Source: Omphiscola glabra (Eukaryota > Mollusca > Gastropoda > Lymnaeidae). Taken from it: 64,000 nucleotides of DNA. The position numbers and the translations under genes were made by a program. Positions within the stretch are counted from its first letter, which is position 1, and every line of letters begins with the position of its first letter. The stretch covers positions 13,032,435 to 13,096,434 of the forward strand of contig OZ024802.1 in assembly GCA_964017045.1 (NCBI GenBank), written 5' to 3'. Under the pieces are notes generated by a model. The model was not told the origin of the DNA, searched no databases, and saw only the letters and a list, made by a program, of their open reading frames with translations. Below, one piece after another: positions 32,365 to 43,203 of the stretch.

Positions 32365-35300
32365 GTAAGAACATCGCTATCAGTTTAACACCTCAAAGTA
32401 AACAAGATGGGGCTGCGGGTTCCAGTCTAGTTGAAGAAATTGGACGTAGGCAGGGTTTGAGTAAAGTTGGTGAAATTGGACGTAGGCAGGGTTTTAGTAT
32501 AGTTGGTGAAATTGGACGTAGGCAGGGTTTGAGTATAGTTGGTGACATTGGACGTAGGCAGGGTTTGAGTATAGTTGGTGACATTGGACGTAGGCAGGGT
32601 TTGAGTATAGTTGGTGACATTGGACGTAGGCATGGTTCGAGTCTACTTGGTGAAATAGGACGTACGCAGGGTTCTACTCTAGCTGGCTAAATTGGACGTA
32701 GGCATGGTTCGAAAAATTGGATTTAGTGTTGGATGAGGAAGCTTGTTACTAGCTTAAAAATCTGGTGGAAAAATGTGAACAGTCCTGTGGGGAAACTTTA
32801 ATGAACAATTTTAGGGGGGTCTGCATTAAGGAAACCATTATGGTGTTCTGACGTCCATCCCAATTCACCCTCATTAGGCTGTACACTGGATATAGAAGGG
32901 AATGTGAGTAAAGTAAATAAAAGTAAAAATAAAACCTGTGCTCAAATTTAAACAAGCAATCCGCTTAGAAAGGTTGCCTTCAAGTTAAGGACGTTTTATA
33001 GCGGTTAAACGGAAGAGACGTGAAACAACAATACATTTCATGGATTGCTTCCCTTGTTCCAACAAGGTTGCTGTATCAACGGAAGCAACTCAATTTAAAA
33101 CGTGCTAAGAACAGATAACCCTTTCCTTTTAAAATTGTTTTTAAAAAAAATGATAATTTCAATCGTTTGCATCCATTAACAACCCCGCACACACACCACC
33201 CCAACCACCCACGCCACCCTACACCATCTGAACACCCTTAACAATTTTATTTGAAATTCTGTCTTATCCCTGTTTTTGCTCACAATCATGAAATGGTAAG
33301 TGTTTCTCAGTCATGTAATGGTAATACTCTCTCAGTCATGTAATGGTAATACTCTCTCAGTCATGTAATGGTAATACTTTCTCAGTGTTGCAATGATAAG
33401 GCTTTCTAAAAAATGTAATGGTAAGACTTTCTCCGTCATGTAATGGTAAGACTTTCTCCGTCATGTAATGGTAAGACTTTCTCCGTCATGTAATGGTAAG
33501 ACCTTTGCCCATCATCGAAGCTTTCCATTAAAGTGGTTTTTATATTTCTATGATTTAGTTCATGCAATCAAAACAAAATATTTAATGAAAAATACGAATG
33601 ATCATTCTGCTAAGAATTTTTTTAAAATTTAAAATGAATAATACAACTATTGAAATGCGCTATTTAAATTTTTTAATGATACTACCCACCAAACATGGTA
33701 AAATACACATCAAAACAACGGTACAACACCAACCAAAACAATGGTACAACACTCACCAAAACAATTGTAAAATACCCATCAAAACAATGGTAAAATACCA
33801 ACCAAAACAATGGTAAAATACCCACCAAAACAATGGTACAACACTCACCAAAACAATGGTACAACACTCACCAAAACAATGGTGCAACATACACAACAGT
33901 ACCAAAAAAAATAAATGAAAGAACTAATACACTTTTTCAAACAAGCTCACGGTGAGTTAACTGGAATATCTTATTAGGAAATGGCGTCAGCGGGCCGTCG
34001 AGCTTGTGCTCCTAATGCCCTCCCTGGCGTCCACCCACACCCGCCAGCCGCCGGGTGTCCCCGGCGCCGGGCAGTGCGAAAAGACGTCAGAAACCTCCCC
34101 GGGCGTTGGACGCCCCCACCAGCAACTGCTCGATCGAGTTCGCTGATGGAGGCCCCCCCCCCGCCCGGAGACATCTGGTCGACCGAAGACGCTGTGTTTC
34201 AAGCGTCCGCAGTCCACTCTCCTAGGGGCCGGGACGGTAAATTAACGTCCTAATATCTCCCCCCACCCGTCCCGGGGAAGCATCGGACGCCCTCTAAGAG
34301 GGATTCTACAGTGGGTTTCCACCTCGCAACTAACTCGCGAAGTAGCTGGGACGAAACGGTTGCCTAGGAGCAGCTTTCTCAGGGCTGCATATTTAGAATC
34401 ATCGACCATAGGCTTCCACCACAGCCTATCGCCTCATATCCCTTAACGGCAACTTGTAATCATGATCCCTACCCTGTGTTTGCCTTTTCTTCCCCCTGCG
34501 AAGCATCACAGGTGGCAGCCCTGTAGGAGCTGTTTATTCCAGCAACTACCATGCATGGCCGTGTCTGCCACGCGGGACACTCAATGGTGGTAATGTGCCC
34601 CGGGTTAACGCCGAGGGGGTCGGTGGCCAGCGCTTCCAAATCGGCAAGCCACTACAGACTTGTCAACCGGAATCCCGGGGGGGGGGGGGTGAGTTAACTA
34701 ATATATCTTATTTCTAATGCCGTGTAATGATTGTCGTCTCCCACAACTTAAGTCAACTCATCAATCTTCACATGGACTAGTTTGGCTAGTCCTAATTTAG
34801 AAATGGTTCAGTCAGTGTAATTTGTTGAAATGACATGTTCCAGCAACTTTTTAACTTCTACATAGCTTTTGTCGTTTACTTTTCCCCAAAAGATCACAGG
34901 CTTTAGACAGTCAGGTAAAGATGGAAATAGAAAAAAACTTTGAAATATACTTAAATACGCACTTTTTGGGGTTATTTTGAGCTTGAAGTTATCTCTCTTG
35001 ACAGATTCTCACATCCGGGCGGTGGCGGCTCCACCCTAGAGGGTGGCGAGAGGTTCCAGCAGATCAACACGTTCAACGCCTATGTGTACTCGGCCTTCGC
35101 GGAGCCGGTCGTGAATGGCGTCTACAAGATCACGGTCCTTGGCGTCACAGACGTTCACTACCCGGCGCTGCTCTTCTGCCATTTGGGAGACCATAAGATC
35201 AAGCGGGTGATGCAAGGGAGAAGGGAGTTACTTCCGGAAAGTCATGATAACAGGTAGACAGTTCTAGAAGTTTTTTAATAAAATTTAAGGGCGGGTTTTG

Positions 35301-37201
35301 GTGGTGCATCTGCAGAGAGATGTTGGCGTTCTGAACAATTACAAGTTCCCATTGCCAGATTTTCCGATGACTTTAGTTATACTCGTGCAAAGATCGGTGA
35401 GTAGGTCGCACGCATGCGCGTGGTTTCATTTGATCGGGATAGAAACTCTACAATTTCAGTGTGCTGGCCATGGCAGTTAGTTCCAAAACCCACTAGAAAT
35501 GGAATGGTCATTCGTTGTCAACTTAGGAGGGACACATCTCAACACTGGTAAACACATACGTAAGGGACGCGACACCATTGCCAAGTGGTCGTAAGAGATC
35601 ATAACCAAGTGTCTTAAACTGTATCCGGAAATTTGTTTGAAAGAAATTGAGGCGACGGAAAATTGATCGACGGAAGTTTGATCGAACGGAAGTTTGGTCG
35701 AATTTCATTTTTCAGTTCGCATGATCAAATGTTGCGTCAAATTTCTTTTTGAACGCACTATACTGTATAATAAAACAAATTAATACAAAACAGAAATTTG
35801 ACGAAAATTTGATCGCTCAATCTTCCATCGATTAATTTTCCATCGACGAAAATTTCTTTCAAACAAACTTTAGGTAACCGACTTAAATTGTCCATAAATT
35901 CAATGGCACATATACTAACTTGTCGGCCCACCATATGTCAAGTGATCGTAACAGATCATAACCAAGTGTCATATTAAAGTGTTCAGCGTCTAATAAAAAT
36001 CAATTGTAAAGTTATGGGAAGTAACCTGGACGTGTACAAAATGGACACGGTCAATCTACGTGTTGGTCAGTTTGAAGAAAATGGTTTAATGTCTTAAAAC
36101 ACATTCTTATAAGAATACTTCAACTTTCATCTATAAAGGCGTTTCCGGTTAAAATAGGATAATGAATCGGCGAAAAAAATTTATTTATTAACTTTTAAAA
36201 AATATGTTTATATAATCTCTTTGTTTTGCCCAACTGTACCTTTTATTCACAGCACTGGCGTCGTTAGTTTTGTATGTTCCTACAAGGCCACGATTGCCCC
36301 CGTCGTTGTGTCCTTAACCTTCAAGTCAAAGGACGTACCCACCAATGAGTTGAGGATTTCTTATCCCCAAACGTTACGTCGCAACGTGACCACGTGTTAC
36401 GCCGTACTATTCAATTACTTGCGCCCGCTTCAGTTGATCCAGTCCATCGAGATGAACCGCGTCCTGGGCTCCCAGCACTTCTACGTGTACAACCACAGCG
36501 TCTCCAACACGACGGACGCCGTGCTGCGTCACTACCTGAGACTCGGGCTTCTCACCGTCATGCAGTGGCCGCTGCCTCCTTCGGACGTCTGGTACCACGG
36601 CCAGGTGCTGGCCATCAACGACTGCGTCTACAGGAACAGGTTCGTGTCGAGATTTGTCGCTGTGCAAGACACGGACGAGCTCATCATGCCGAACAAGCAT
36701 AATTCGTTTACGGAAGTCATCGAATCTGCTGACCTCGAGACCAATATGAATAAAACTTCGCCCGGAAGGGGAGGTACCTATGTATTTGAATCGACGCTGC
36801 ACTTCGCCATTCCAGACCTGTCGACCTGGCGGGCAGCTTCACGAGAATTCTCGGTTCTACAACAAGAGGAAGATTTAATGTTTAAATACTGTATCACCCC
36901 GTTTCTTCAGCTCCAGCGGATGGAGAAGATATTTAAATTTAACTACAGAACGAAGGCGATCGTTAGACCCGAGCTGGTCCAATACGCAGGGATCCACTTC
37001 ACCCATCAGCACAGGGATCAGGCTAGGACCCTGGTGGTCAGCAATGACCTTGCGATTTTACATCACTACAACCCTCATCTGTATTACACGAATCTTACAT
37101 TGCAAAACGAGTCTACGTGTTTGGATTCGTCTATATTCAGGTTTAAACATCAACTCCTGACAAAACTGGAAACCGTTTTTGAAGCTGTCGGCCTTACGTA
37201 A
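32162..37201 (+). CDS. GT92 family glycosyltransferase, gene A (3 exons)
   Basis: Predicted Golgi type II membrane glycosyltransferase of family GT92 (Glyco_transf_92, formerly DUF23), whose characterised member, nematode GALT-1, adds beta-1,4-galactose to core fucose of N-glycans; the substrate here is unknown. Exons 32162-32364, 35005-35253 and 36253-37201 join in phase 2 to give 466 aa. A basic N-terminus is followed by one membrane segment at residues 18-36. Exon 2 is a lumenal stem domain ending GRRELLPESHDNR. Exon 3 has FYVYNHS, QWPLP, the INDCVYRNRF block and DTDE at 290-293, the expected DxD metal site. Sequons and paired Cys fit a lumenal enzyme. It is the first of three tandem paralogues on the same strand. 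No stop or frameshift is seen, so it is probably functional. Confidence 0.93.
32428..32722. repeat. 36-bp minisatellite in GT92-A intron 1, near the donor
   Basis: About eight units containing GGACGTAGGCAGGGTTTGAG, beginning about 60 bp after the exon 1 donor. The 36-bp period keeps open frames running from exon 1 into the intron. Confidence 0.93.
32723..33285. other. GT92-A intron 1, unannotated part
   Basis: AT-rich intron DNA with a short ACACACC-rich patch near 33,185-33,235. Nothing else recognised. Confidence 0.4.
33290..33502. repeat. 25-bp minisatellite in GT92-A intron 1
   Basis: About nine units containing TCATGTAATGGTAATACT or its AAGACTTTCTCCG variant; the 5' and 3' halves are fixed for different variants. 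Confidence 0.9.
33690..33892. repeat. 23-bp minisatellite in GT92-A intron 1
   Basis: About nine units of CACCAAAACAATGGTAAAAT type. Confidence 0.9.
33976..34690 (+). repeat. GC-rich dispersed repeat, copy 1 (GT92-A intron 1)
   Basis: Abrupt GC-rich island in AT-rich DNA. Its start (AGGAAATGGCGTCAGCGGGC) is shared with copies at 51,790-52,105 (reversed) and 52,515-52,720. The part conserved with the reversed copy includes GGTCGACCGAAGACGCTGTG. Beyond about 34,250 the remaining 440 bp has no counterpart in the window. I do not recognise the family; no tRNA-like promoter is convincing. Confidence 0.75.
35005..35253 (+). CDS. GT92 gene A exon 2: stem domain
   Basis: Encodes a Gly-rich start (HPGGGGSTLEGGERF), then NTFNAYVYSAF and YPALLFCHLG, which align with NTHDAWIYSSF and IYCHVTE of gene B and NKHDTWLYSAY and VYCHVTT of gene C. 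Phase 2 on both sides. Confidence 0.92.
35254..36252. other. GT92-A intron 2
   Basis: Carries the foldback element at 35,625-35,898, flanked by two near-identical ~35-bp segments (AGATCATAACCAAGTGTC at about 35,595 and 35,952). Confidence 0.7.
35625..35898. mobile_element. Foldback/MITE-like element in GT92-A intron 2
   Basis: The left arm (AAATTTGTTTGAAAGAAATT, then a GGAAAATTGATCGACGGAAG part) is the approximate inverse of the right arm near 35,800-35,880, forming long imperfect inverted repeats around a central 100 bp. The core and right arm recur at 31,568-31,770. Confidence 0.75.
36253..37201 (+). CDS. GT92 gene A exon 3: catalytic domain
   Basis: 949-nt terminal exon from acceptor TTATTCACAG to TAA. 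It holds the whole catalytic region. A 47-nt stretch (36488-36534) is identical to gene B. The reverse-strand open frame at 36407-36802 is a shadow of this exon. Confidence 0.93.
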
Positions 37202-37304
37202 AGAGCTCATTGAAATGTTTTAGTTAGAGGTTTTATGGAGCTGTCTAAGAACCACGTATAAATAAGATTTTTTTAAAAAGAATATCTCAGTTTATCAATT
37301 AACT

Positions 37305-37682
37305 ATGAGATGAGATTCTTCTTGTCCGGTTACTGGATCTATGAGATGAGATTCTACTTGTCCTGTTACTGGATCTATGAGATGTGATTCTTCTTGTCCT
37401 GTTACTGGATCTATGAGATGAGATTCTTCTTGTCCGGTTACTGGATCTATGAGATGAGATTCTTCTTGTCCGGTTACTGGATCTATGAGATGAGATTCTA
37501 CTTGTCCTGTTTCTGGATCTATGAGATTTTTCTAGTCCTGTTTCTGCATCTATGAGAGTCTTCTAGTCCGATTTCTGGATCTATGAGATTCTTCTAGACC
37601 GGTTTCTGGATCTATGAGATTCTTTTAGTCCGGTTTCTGGATCTATGAGATTTTTCTAGTCCGGTTTCTGCATCTACGGAAC
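37305..37682. repeat. 36-bp minisatellite just downstream of GT92-A
   Basis: About ten units with GGATCTATGAGATGAGATTC, starting about 100 bp after the stop; later units lose about 9-10 bp. It is probably in or next to the 3' UTR. Confidence 0.9.
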
Positions 37683-37889
37683 TCTGTTATTTTAAGATTA
37701 CGTAAATAAGATCTGCAGACAACAATGGATCAGTGGTGTAGACATCAGATTAAGAACCCCTGATTTCTAGAACAATACGTTAGGGTTAAAGTGATGCTGT
37801 TCTCTGTGCTGTTTTCTTTGTGATGGCCATTCTGGTGTTTTCTACTCGCTACTTCCCGGGAAATAGTCAGATGCAAGATTTGAACACAC

Positions 37890-38290
37890 GAGGACAGAGT
37901 AAACCAAGACGAAGCGTATTATGATTGGGACCACACACAAGGTCAGAGTAACACAAGAAGAAGCGCATTATGGTTGGGACCACACACAAGGTCAGAGTAA
38001 CCCAAGCAGAAGCCAATTATGATTGGGACCACACACAAGGACAGAGTAACCCAAGCAGAAGCCAATTATGATTGGGACCACACACAAGGACAGAGTAACC
38101 CAAGCAGAAGCCAATTATGATTGGGACCACACACAAGGTCAGAGTAACCCAAGCAGAAGCCAATTATGATTGGGACCACACACGAGGACAGAGTAACACA
38201 AGAAGAAGCGCATTATGATTGGGACCACACACGAGGACAGAGTAACCCAAACAATTATGATTGGGACCACACACAAACTTTCAAACGAAC
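37890..38290. repeat. 49-bp minisatellite, about 8 copies
   Basis: Unit contains ATTATGATTGGGACCACACA and CAGAGTAACCCAAGCAGAA parts. Confidence 0.93.
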
Positions 38291-39060
38291 AGAGCAACCT
38301 AAGAAAAAGTCATACGGCATTACTTGATTTCATGGGCGTCCCACGCTTTTTTTAGTCAGTCATATGACTGTAACAACTCTGAAACTTATGGGGACGTATA
38401 TTTCATAAATTTTAGTACATATTTGGAAAAGCGTGTTTTTAAAAAAATGATTTTTAAATGTTGTTATATTTTGTAATTTGTAGTTAAATTGAATTAAGCT
38501 TTAGCTCATATGGCAAGTAGGAAGTAGGTCAAAATCGAGACGCAAGATTTTACCCGCACTCAAGGTCACTAAAGGGTCAGTTAAAGTCGCTGGTGACATA
38601 CTGATCATGAAGGGTTGGATAGTCATAAGGGGTTGTTAAGTATACAAAGCTTATGCTCAAATGGACATCTAGAAGTGGGTCAAAATTAAAAATCAAAGTA
38701 CTGTGCAATATATATTTTTCTAAAATGTTCGGTACACATTGTAATTCTCTTTTTTGGTTGCAATGTTTCTTAGTAATCTTAGGCTAGAAGAGTGTGTCAA
38801 GTCACTGAAATGCTGTATAAATAAATGTTCAATTTCTTTTATAGGCCAAAGTTTTTGTAATGGCTGCACGTACACATGATAGTTGTATGTACACAAGAGA
38901 GTTGCTTGCACCTATGCGAGCTGTACCTACACATGAGAAATGTGGTGGTAATGGTGGATAGACAAATTAAGTGCGTACCTTCTGCTCATTGACGACGTCA
39001 TGCAGATTGTTCCTAAGTAGATGCATTTCATAATGGTCTCGATTAGACGCTCCCAGTAAC
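38291..39060. other. Intergenic, nothing recognised
   Basis: AT-rich; two weakly similar segments with AAGTAGGTCAAAAT near 38,525 and 38,670 suggest an old duplication. Confidence 0.4.
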
Positions 39061-39077
39061 TGCCGCCACTGATCGGA

Positions 39078-39195
39078 TTGATGTAAACAGAAGAGGTTTC
39101 TTGTTAGGACACACACAGTTGTGTCGCTTAGGTTTATGATGTAAACAGGAGAGGTTTCTTGTTAGGACACACACAGTTGTGTCGCTTGGGTTTAC
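39078..39195. repeat. ~59-bp direct duplication
   Basis: Two nearly identical copies of a unit with GAGGTTTCTTGTTAGGACAC and ACACAGTTGTGTCGCTT. Confidence 0.88.
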
Positions 39196-39313
39196 ACGGG
39201 GACGCCAGATTTTGATTTTTTTAATCCAACAACCATAAAAACAAAGTTTTTCGTTTAAATCATTTTTTTTATAAAAAAATTTTAGAATTATTTTATTTTA
39301 TATATTCTAATGA

Positions 39314-40722
39314 ACCACCCGGTTTTACCTTTACACCGCAGATTTATTTCACAAACTATTTCAGAAAAAACAAAAGAAAATAGTTCGCACCAAACGCACC
39401 TGCGATATCGCATTTAGCGCAGTTCTCGGGAATTTTATTTCGTGACATCAGTGTCATCATATTTCCTTCCTCTTCCCCTTGAGTAAAAACTGATTTTAAG
39501 GGGTTGGAGGGAGGGGCTGAAAATTTGATAAAATGTGTTGTCATCGGCAACGAGTCTATTTGCCAAGTTTCAGCTCGATATTTTGACGGTAAGTGAGTCA
39601 ATTAGCCATCCGAAGATTTTGCCAGTCCGCCAGCAAGCGACGGGCAAAATCGAAGTTAATATAAAGGATTTTAAAAAGCATTCTTTGTCTGCCTAATTTC
39701 AATTCGAGGTCCTAAAAGGTGTTAAAGGGGGGGGGGGGGGGGGGACTCTATTTACCTCGTTTTGAACTGTTTTTCGATTTCATCTTGTCTAGATTTATTT
39801 TTTCATTTTGTCCGATGAAATGATATTGTTCATCCATCAAGTTTGGCTGATTTTTGTCGCTAGAAACTATTATTTATGTAATTCTACGAAGGTTCTCATC
39901 CGCGGAAGAGACTTTATTACATCTACTATTCAATAACCTCCTTTTAACTATCACAAGTGACTGTGTGCACTTTTCAACGTGTCTTAAAGCCCAATCGATA
40001 TCACAAATCAGCTGCCGAAAGGGCCGACAATTCCAATTTCATTTATATTTTTAAACTTAACGTGCAACGAATTTAACACTACATTAATTTTTTTAAACAT
40101 ATTTAAAACACAATTTCTGTACACATGAATATTTAAAACACACTTTCTGTACACATGAATATTTTAAAAATATTTATCTTAGATTCACGGCTTTGCGCCG
40201 GCTTGAAAATAGGAGGGGCGTAAGTTCACGGTGCAGTTAAATTAGACAGTGGAGTAGTTGTCAGGACACAGAGAGCTGAGGAAGGGGTGTCGATAAAAAC
40301 GCACACGCAATAACACAATAAGATGACATGAGTGTTGAACTTACATGTACTTCATTACATGCCGTGACAAGCAGGTAATATTTGACATCAATATGTATTC
40401 CCTTTTTTTAAAAATCCTTTGTATTAAAAACTTTGTAAAAAATCCCCGGACGGCTCACTGACCCACTTGTCATCAACCTATCGAGGTGAAACTTGGCACA
40501 TAGACTCATTACCAACGACAACACATTCTTTCAAATTTTCAGCCCCACAGCCCAACCCCAAACCCTCATAAAATTGTTTTTCTGTGTGTCATCGGGGAAG
40601 ATGAACGAAATAAATGTACACAAAACTGCGATAAGCAATAGGGCAAGTGCGTTTGGTGCATAATTTTTTTTTTTTTTGAAATAGTTGGTAAAATAAATCT
40701 GCGATGTAAAAGCCGGTATAAC
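39314..40722. mobile_element. ~1.4-kb element with ~300-bp imperfect inverted ends
   Basis: 39,320-39,640 (CCGGTTTTACCTTTACACCG inward) is repeated in reverse at about 40,450-40,720, ending in the complement of ACCGGCTTTTACATCGCAGA. Matching blocks occur in mirrored order: an AAATTTATTTCA-type block, the GTGCGTTTGGTGC block, the AAAATTTTCAGCCCC block and the CAAGTTTCAGCTCGAT block. The interior has no open frame of note. Confidence 0.75.
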
Positions 40723-40840
40723 CAGTTCAGAGCTTGATAGTTATGTATAACCAGTCCAGAGCTTCATAGTTGAGTATATAACCAGGTTAGAGCTTGATCG
40801 TTGTATATGACCAGTTCAGAGCTTGATAATTATGTATAAT
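40715..40840. repeat. ~30-bp tandem repeat at the edge of the inverted-repeat element
   Basis: Four units of TATAACCAGTTCAGAGCTTG type. Confidence 0.85.
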
Positions 40841-41815
40841 GGAAGAAAAGTAGACAAGTTTTAAAAAAAAAATCTCAAAATATCTAACAGAAGTTAATTG
40901 GAATACAAAGAATGTTGTAATATGGAAGATTATCGCAAAATGACAAGATTCAGAACACAAAATACTATTGAGATCTTAACGATTTTCCATTATCGTTTTG
41001 CTAAAGTCAATTGAAATGTCCTAGATGCCATCAAGGAAATCTGTAGAGCAAAGTATGGGAAAACTTGAAAAATGGACGCAAGCGTTTCCTCTCCTTTGTT
41101 CTTCATATTTTCTTTATCTTAACCGATTGTAAACCCCCTACCCCTTATTATCATATGGAATATCAAGAGACAAAGTAAATTGATGTTGTTTTCAATTGAG
41201 ATGTCTGGAATGTCCAAGGACGTGTCTATAATGTCCGGAGACGTGTGTCTAGTTTTTTTTTGTTGAACATTTTATGTCTGTTTTTTTAAATTTGAATTTG
41301 AATTTTTATTTTAAAAAATAACATTATAATTAAAATTAAAATGAATATTATTAGTATCATTAGCTTTGGTAGCGTTTTTCTTTGTAGACTGGGTTATCCG
41401 TTCTTTGTTTTGTATTGTTCATTCTTCTACGGGCAAAATATTGAAACAGATTACATTTTCAAAACCATTTTAAGGTACGTGTCAAGGGTATGAAATCAAT
41501 GTAGTTATGTTTGTAAGTAAATCATGTTGAGTTAGAGAGTATAGGTGTAGCTTTGTATATTGTGCGAGAATGTCATGACGTATTTGGGTAGGGGAAGTGA
41601 CGTATTAGTTTAGTGTGGTGTTAAGAGTGGAATGTAGATGGCGGTTGGACAAAGCGATGTTGTAGAACCTTAGGAAAGAGAGCTGTGTGCCTTGTGTTTC
41701 CTGATAATTAAAGTTATATATAGTTATGAAAAGGACTTGAGTTGTTACTAATGGTTGAATTAGTGGAAGAACTTGTTGAATGATCCAATCCTGAGGACAT
41801 AGAAGTTGACAGTAC
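40841..41815. other. Intergenic, nothing recognised
   Basis: AT-rich, with no supported feature. Confidence 0.4.
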
Positions 41816-42582
41816 GTAACTATAATGTCCAGTGATATGTGTCTTGAATGACAAGGATGTGTGTCCAGAATGCCCAAAGTATGTGTGTCTAGAATGTCCA
41901 AAGGATGTGTGTCTAGAATTGTCCACGGATGTGTGTCTAGAATGTCCATGGATGTGTGTCTAGAATGTCCAGGGATGTGTGTCTAGAATATCCAGGAATG
42001 TGTGTCTAGATTGTCCACGGATATGTGTCTAGAATGTCCATGGATGTGTGTCTAGAATTGTCAACGGATGTGTGTCTAGAATGTCCATGGATGTGTGTCT
42101 AGAATTGTCCACGGATGTGTGTCTAGAATGTCCATGGATGTGTGTCTAGAATTGTCAACGGATGTGTGTCTAGAATGTCCAAAGGATGTGTGTCTAGAAT
42201 TGTCCACGGATGTGTGTCTAGAATGTCCATGGATGTGTGTCTAGAATGTCCAGGGATGTGTGTCTAGAATATCCAGGAATGTGTGTACAGATTGTCCACG
42301 GATATGTGTCTAGAATGTACATGGATGTGTGTCTAGAATTGTCAACGGATGTGTGTCTAGAATGTCCATGGATGTGTGTTTAGAATGTCCAAGGATGTGT
42401 CTCTAGAATGTCCAGGGATGTGTGTCTAGAATGTCTAGGGATGTGTGTATAGAATGTCCAGGGATGTGTGTCTAGAATTGTCCACGGATGTGTGTCTAGA
42501 ATGTCCATGGATGTGTGTCTAGAATGTCCAAGGATGTGTGTCTAGAATGTCCACGGATGTGTGTCTAGAATGTCCACGGATT
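41815..42582. repeat. 22-24 bp minisatellite, about 33 copies
   Basis: Units of GATGTGTGTCTAGAATGTCC, with variants (ATTGTCCACG, TCCATG, TCCAGG). A multi-unit block around 41,890-42,060 recurs around 42,170-42,330, indicating block duplication. Confidence 0.95.
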
Positions 42583-42664
42583 AGTCGAAACAATTTGTAT
42601 CAATTGCATAAAACTGTTATGAAAAGGTAATTTTTAGTTTATCATTAGCTACAGAGTATGCTGG

Positions 42665-43002
42665 CCTTTGTGATATAGTCCAAACAATCCCAATCTAATA
42701 TCATCTAACAATCTTCCACACAATCCCAACCTAATATCATCTAACAATTGTCCACACAATCCCAATCTAATATCATCTAATAATCTTCCACACAATCTCA
42801 ATCTAATATCATCTAACAATTGTTCAAAAAATCCCAATCTAATTTCATCTAAAAATTGTTCACAAAATCCCAATCTAATATCATCTAACAATTGTCCACA
42901 AAATCCCAATCTAATATCATCTAACAATTGTTCACAAAATCCCAATCTTATATCATCTAACAATTGTTCACAAAATCCCAATCTAATATCATCTAACAAA
43001 GG
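42665..43002. repeat. 36-bp minisatellite, about 9 copies
   Basis: Units of CCCAATCTAATATCATCTAA plus AATTGTTCACAAAAT. A 12-residue repeat peptide on the reverse strand is a by-product. Confidence 0.93.
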
Positions 43003-43091
43003 TTTAGAACGGTGTTTAACTCAAAAAACAGAATTTGCTTGAAAATCTTCCTATAGAATATCAGTCATACCTTGATCAAATTCTCGGGCAA

Positions 43092-43203
43092 CCAGGAAGT
43101 ACTATAGCAACTTTACTGGCTAACACCCCCAGGAAGTACCATAGCAACTTTACTGGCTAACACCCCCAGGAAGTACCATAGCAACTTTACTGGCTAGCAC
43201 CCA
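43092..43203. repeat. 37-bp minisatellite, 3 copies
   Basis: Three almost identical units of AGGAAGTACCATAGCAACTT. Confidence 0.93.

Noticed and set aside
33981..34253. 90-codon frame in the GC-rich island
   Set aside because: Shared start with other repeat copies, but the copies differ by frame breaks, so I treat it as repeat DNA.
36407..36802. 131-codon reverse frame opposite GT92-A exon 3, and the 181-codon one at 59,005-59,550
   Set aside because: Shadows of a GC-rich coding exon; the forward frame has the conserved catalytic motifs.
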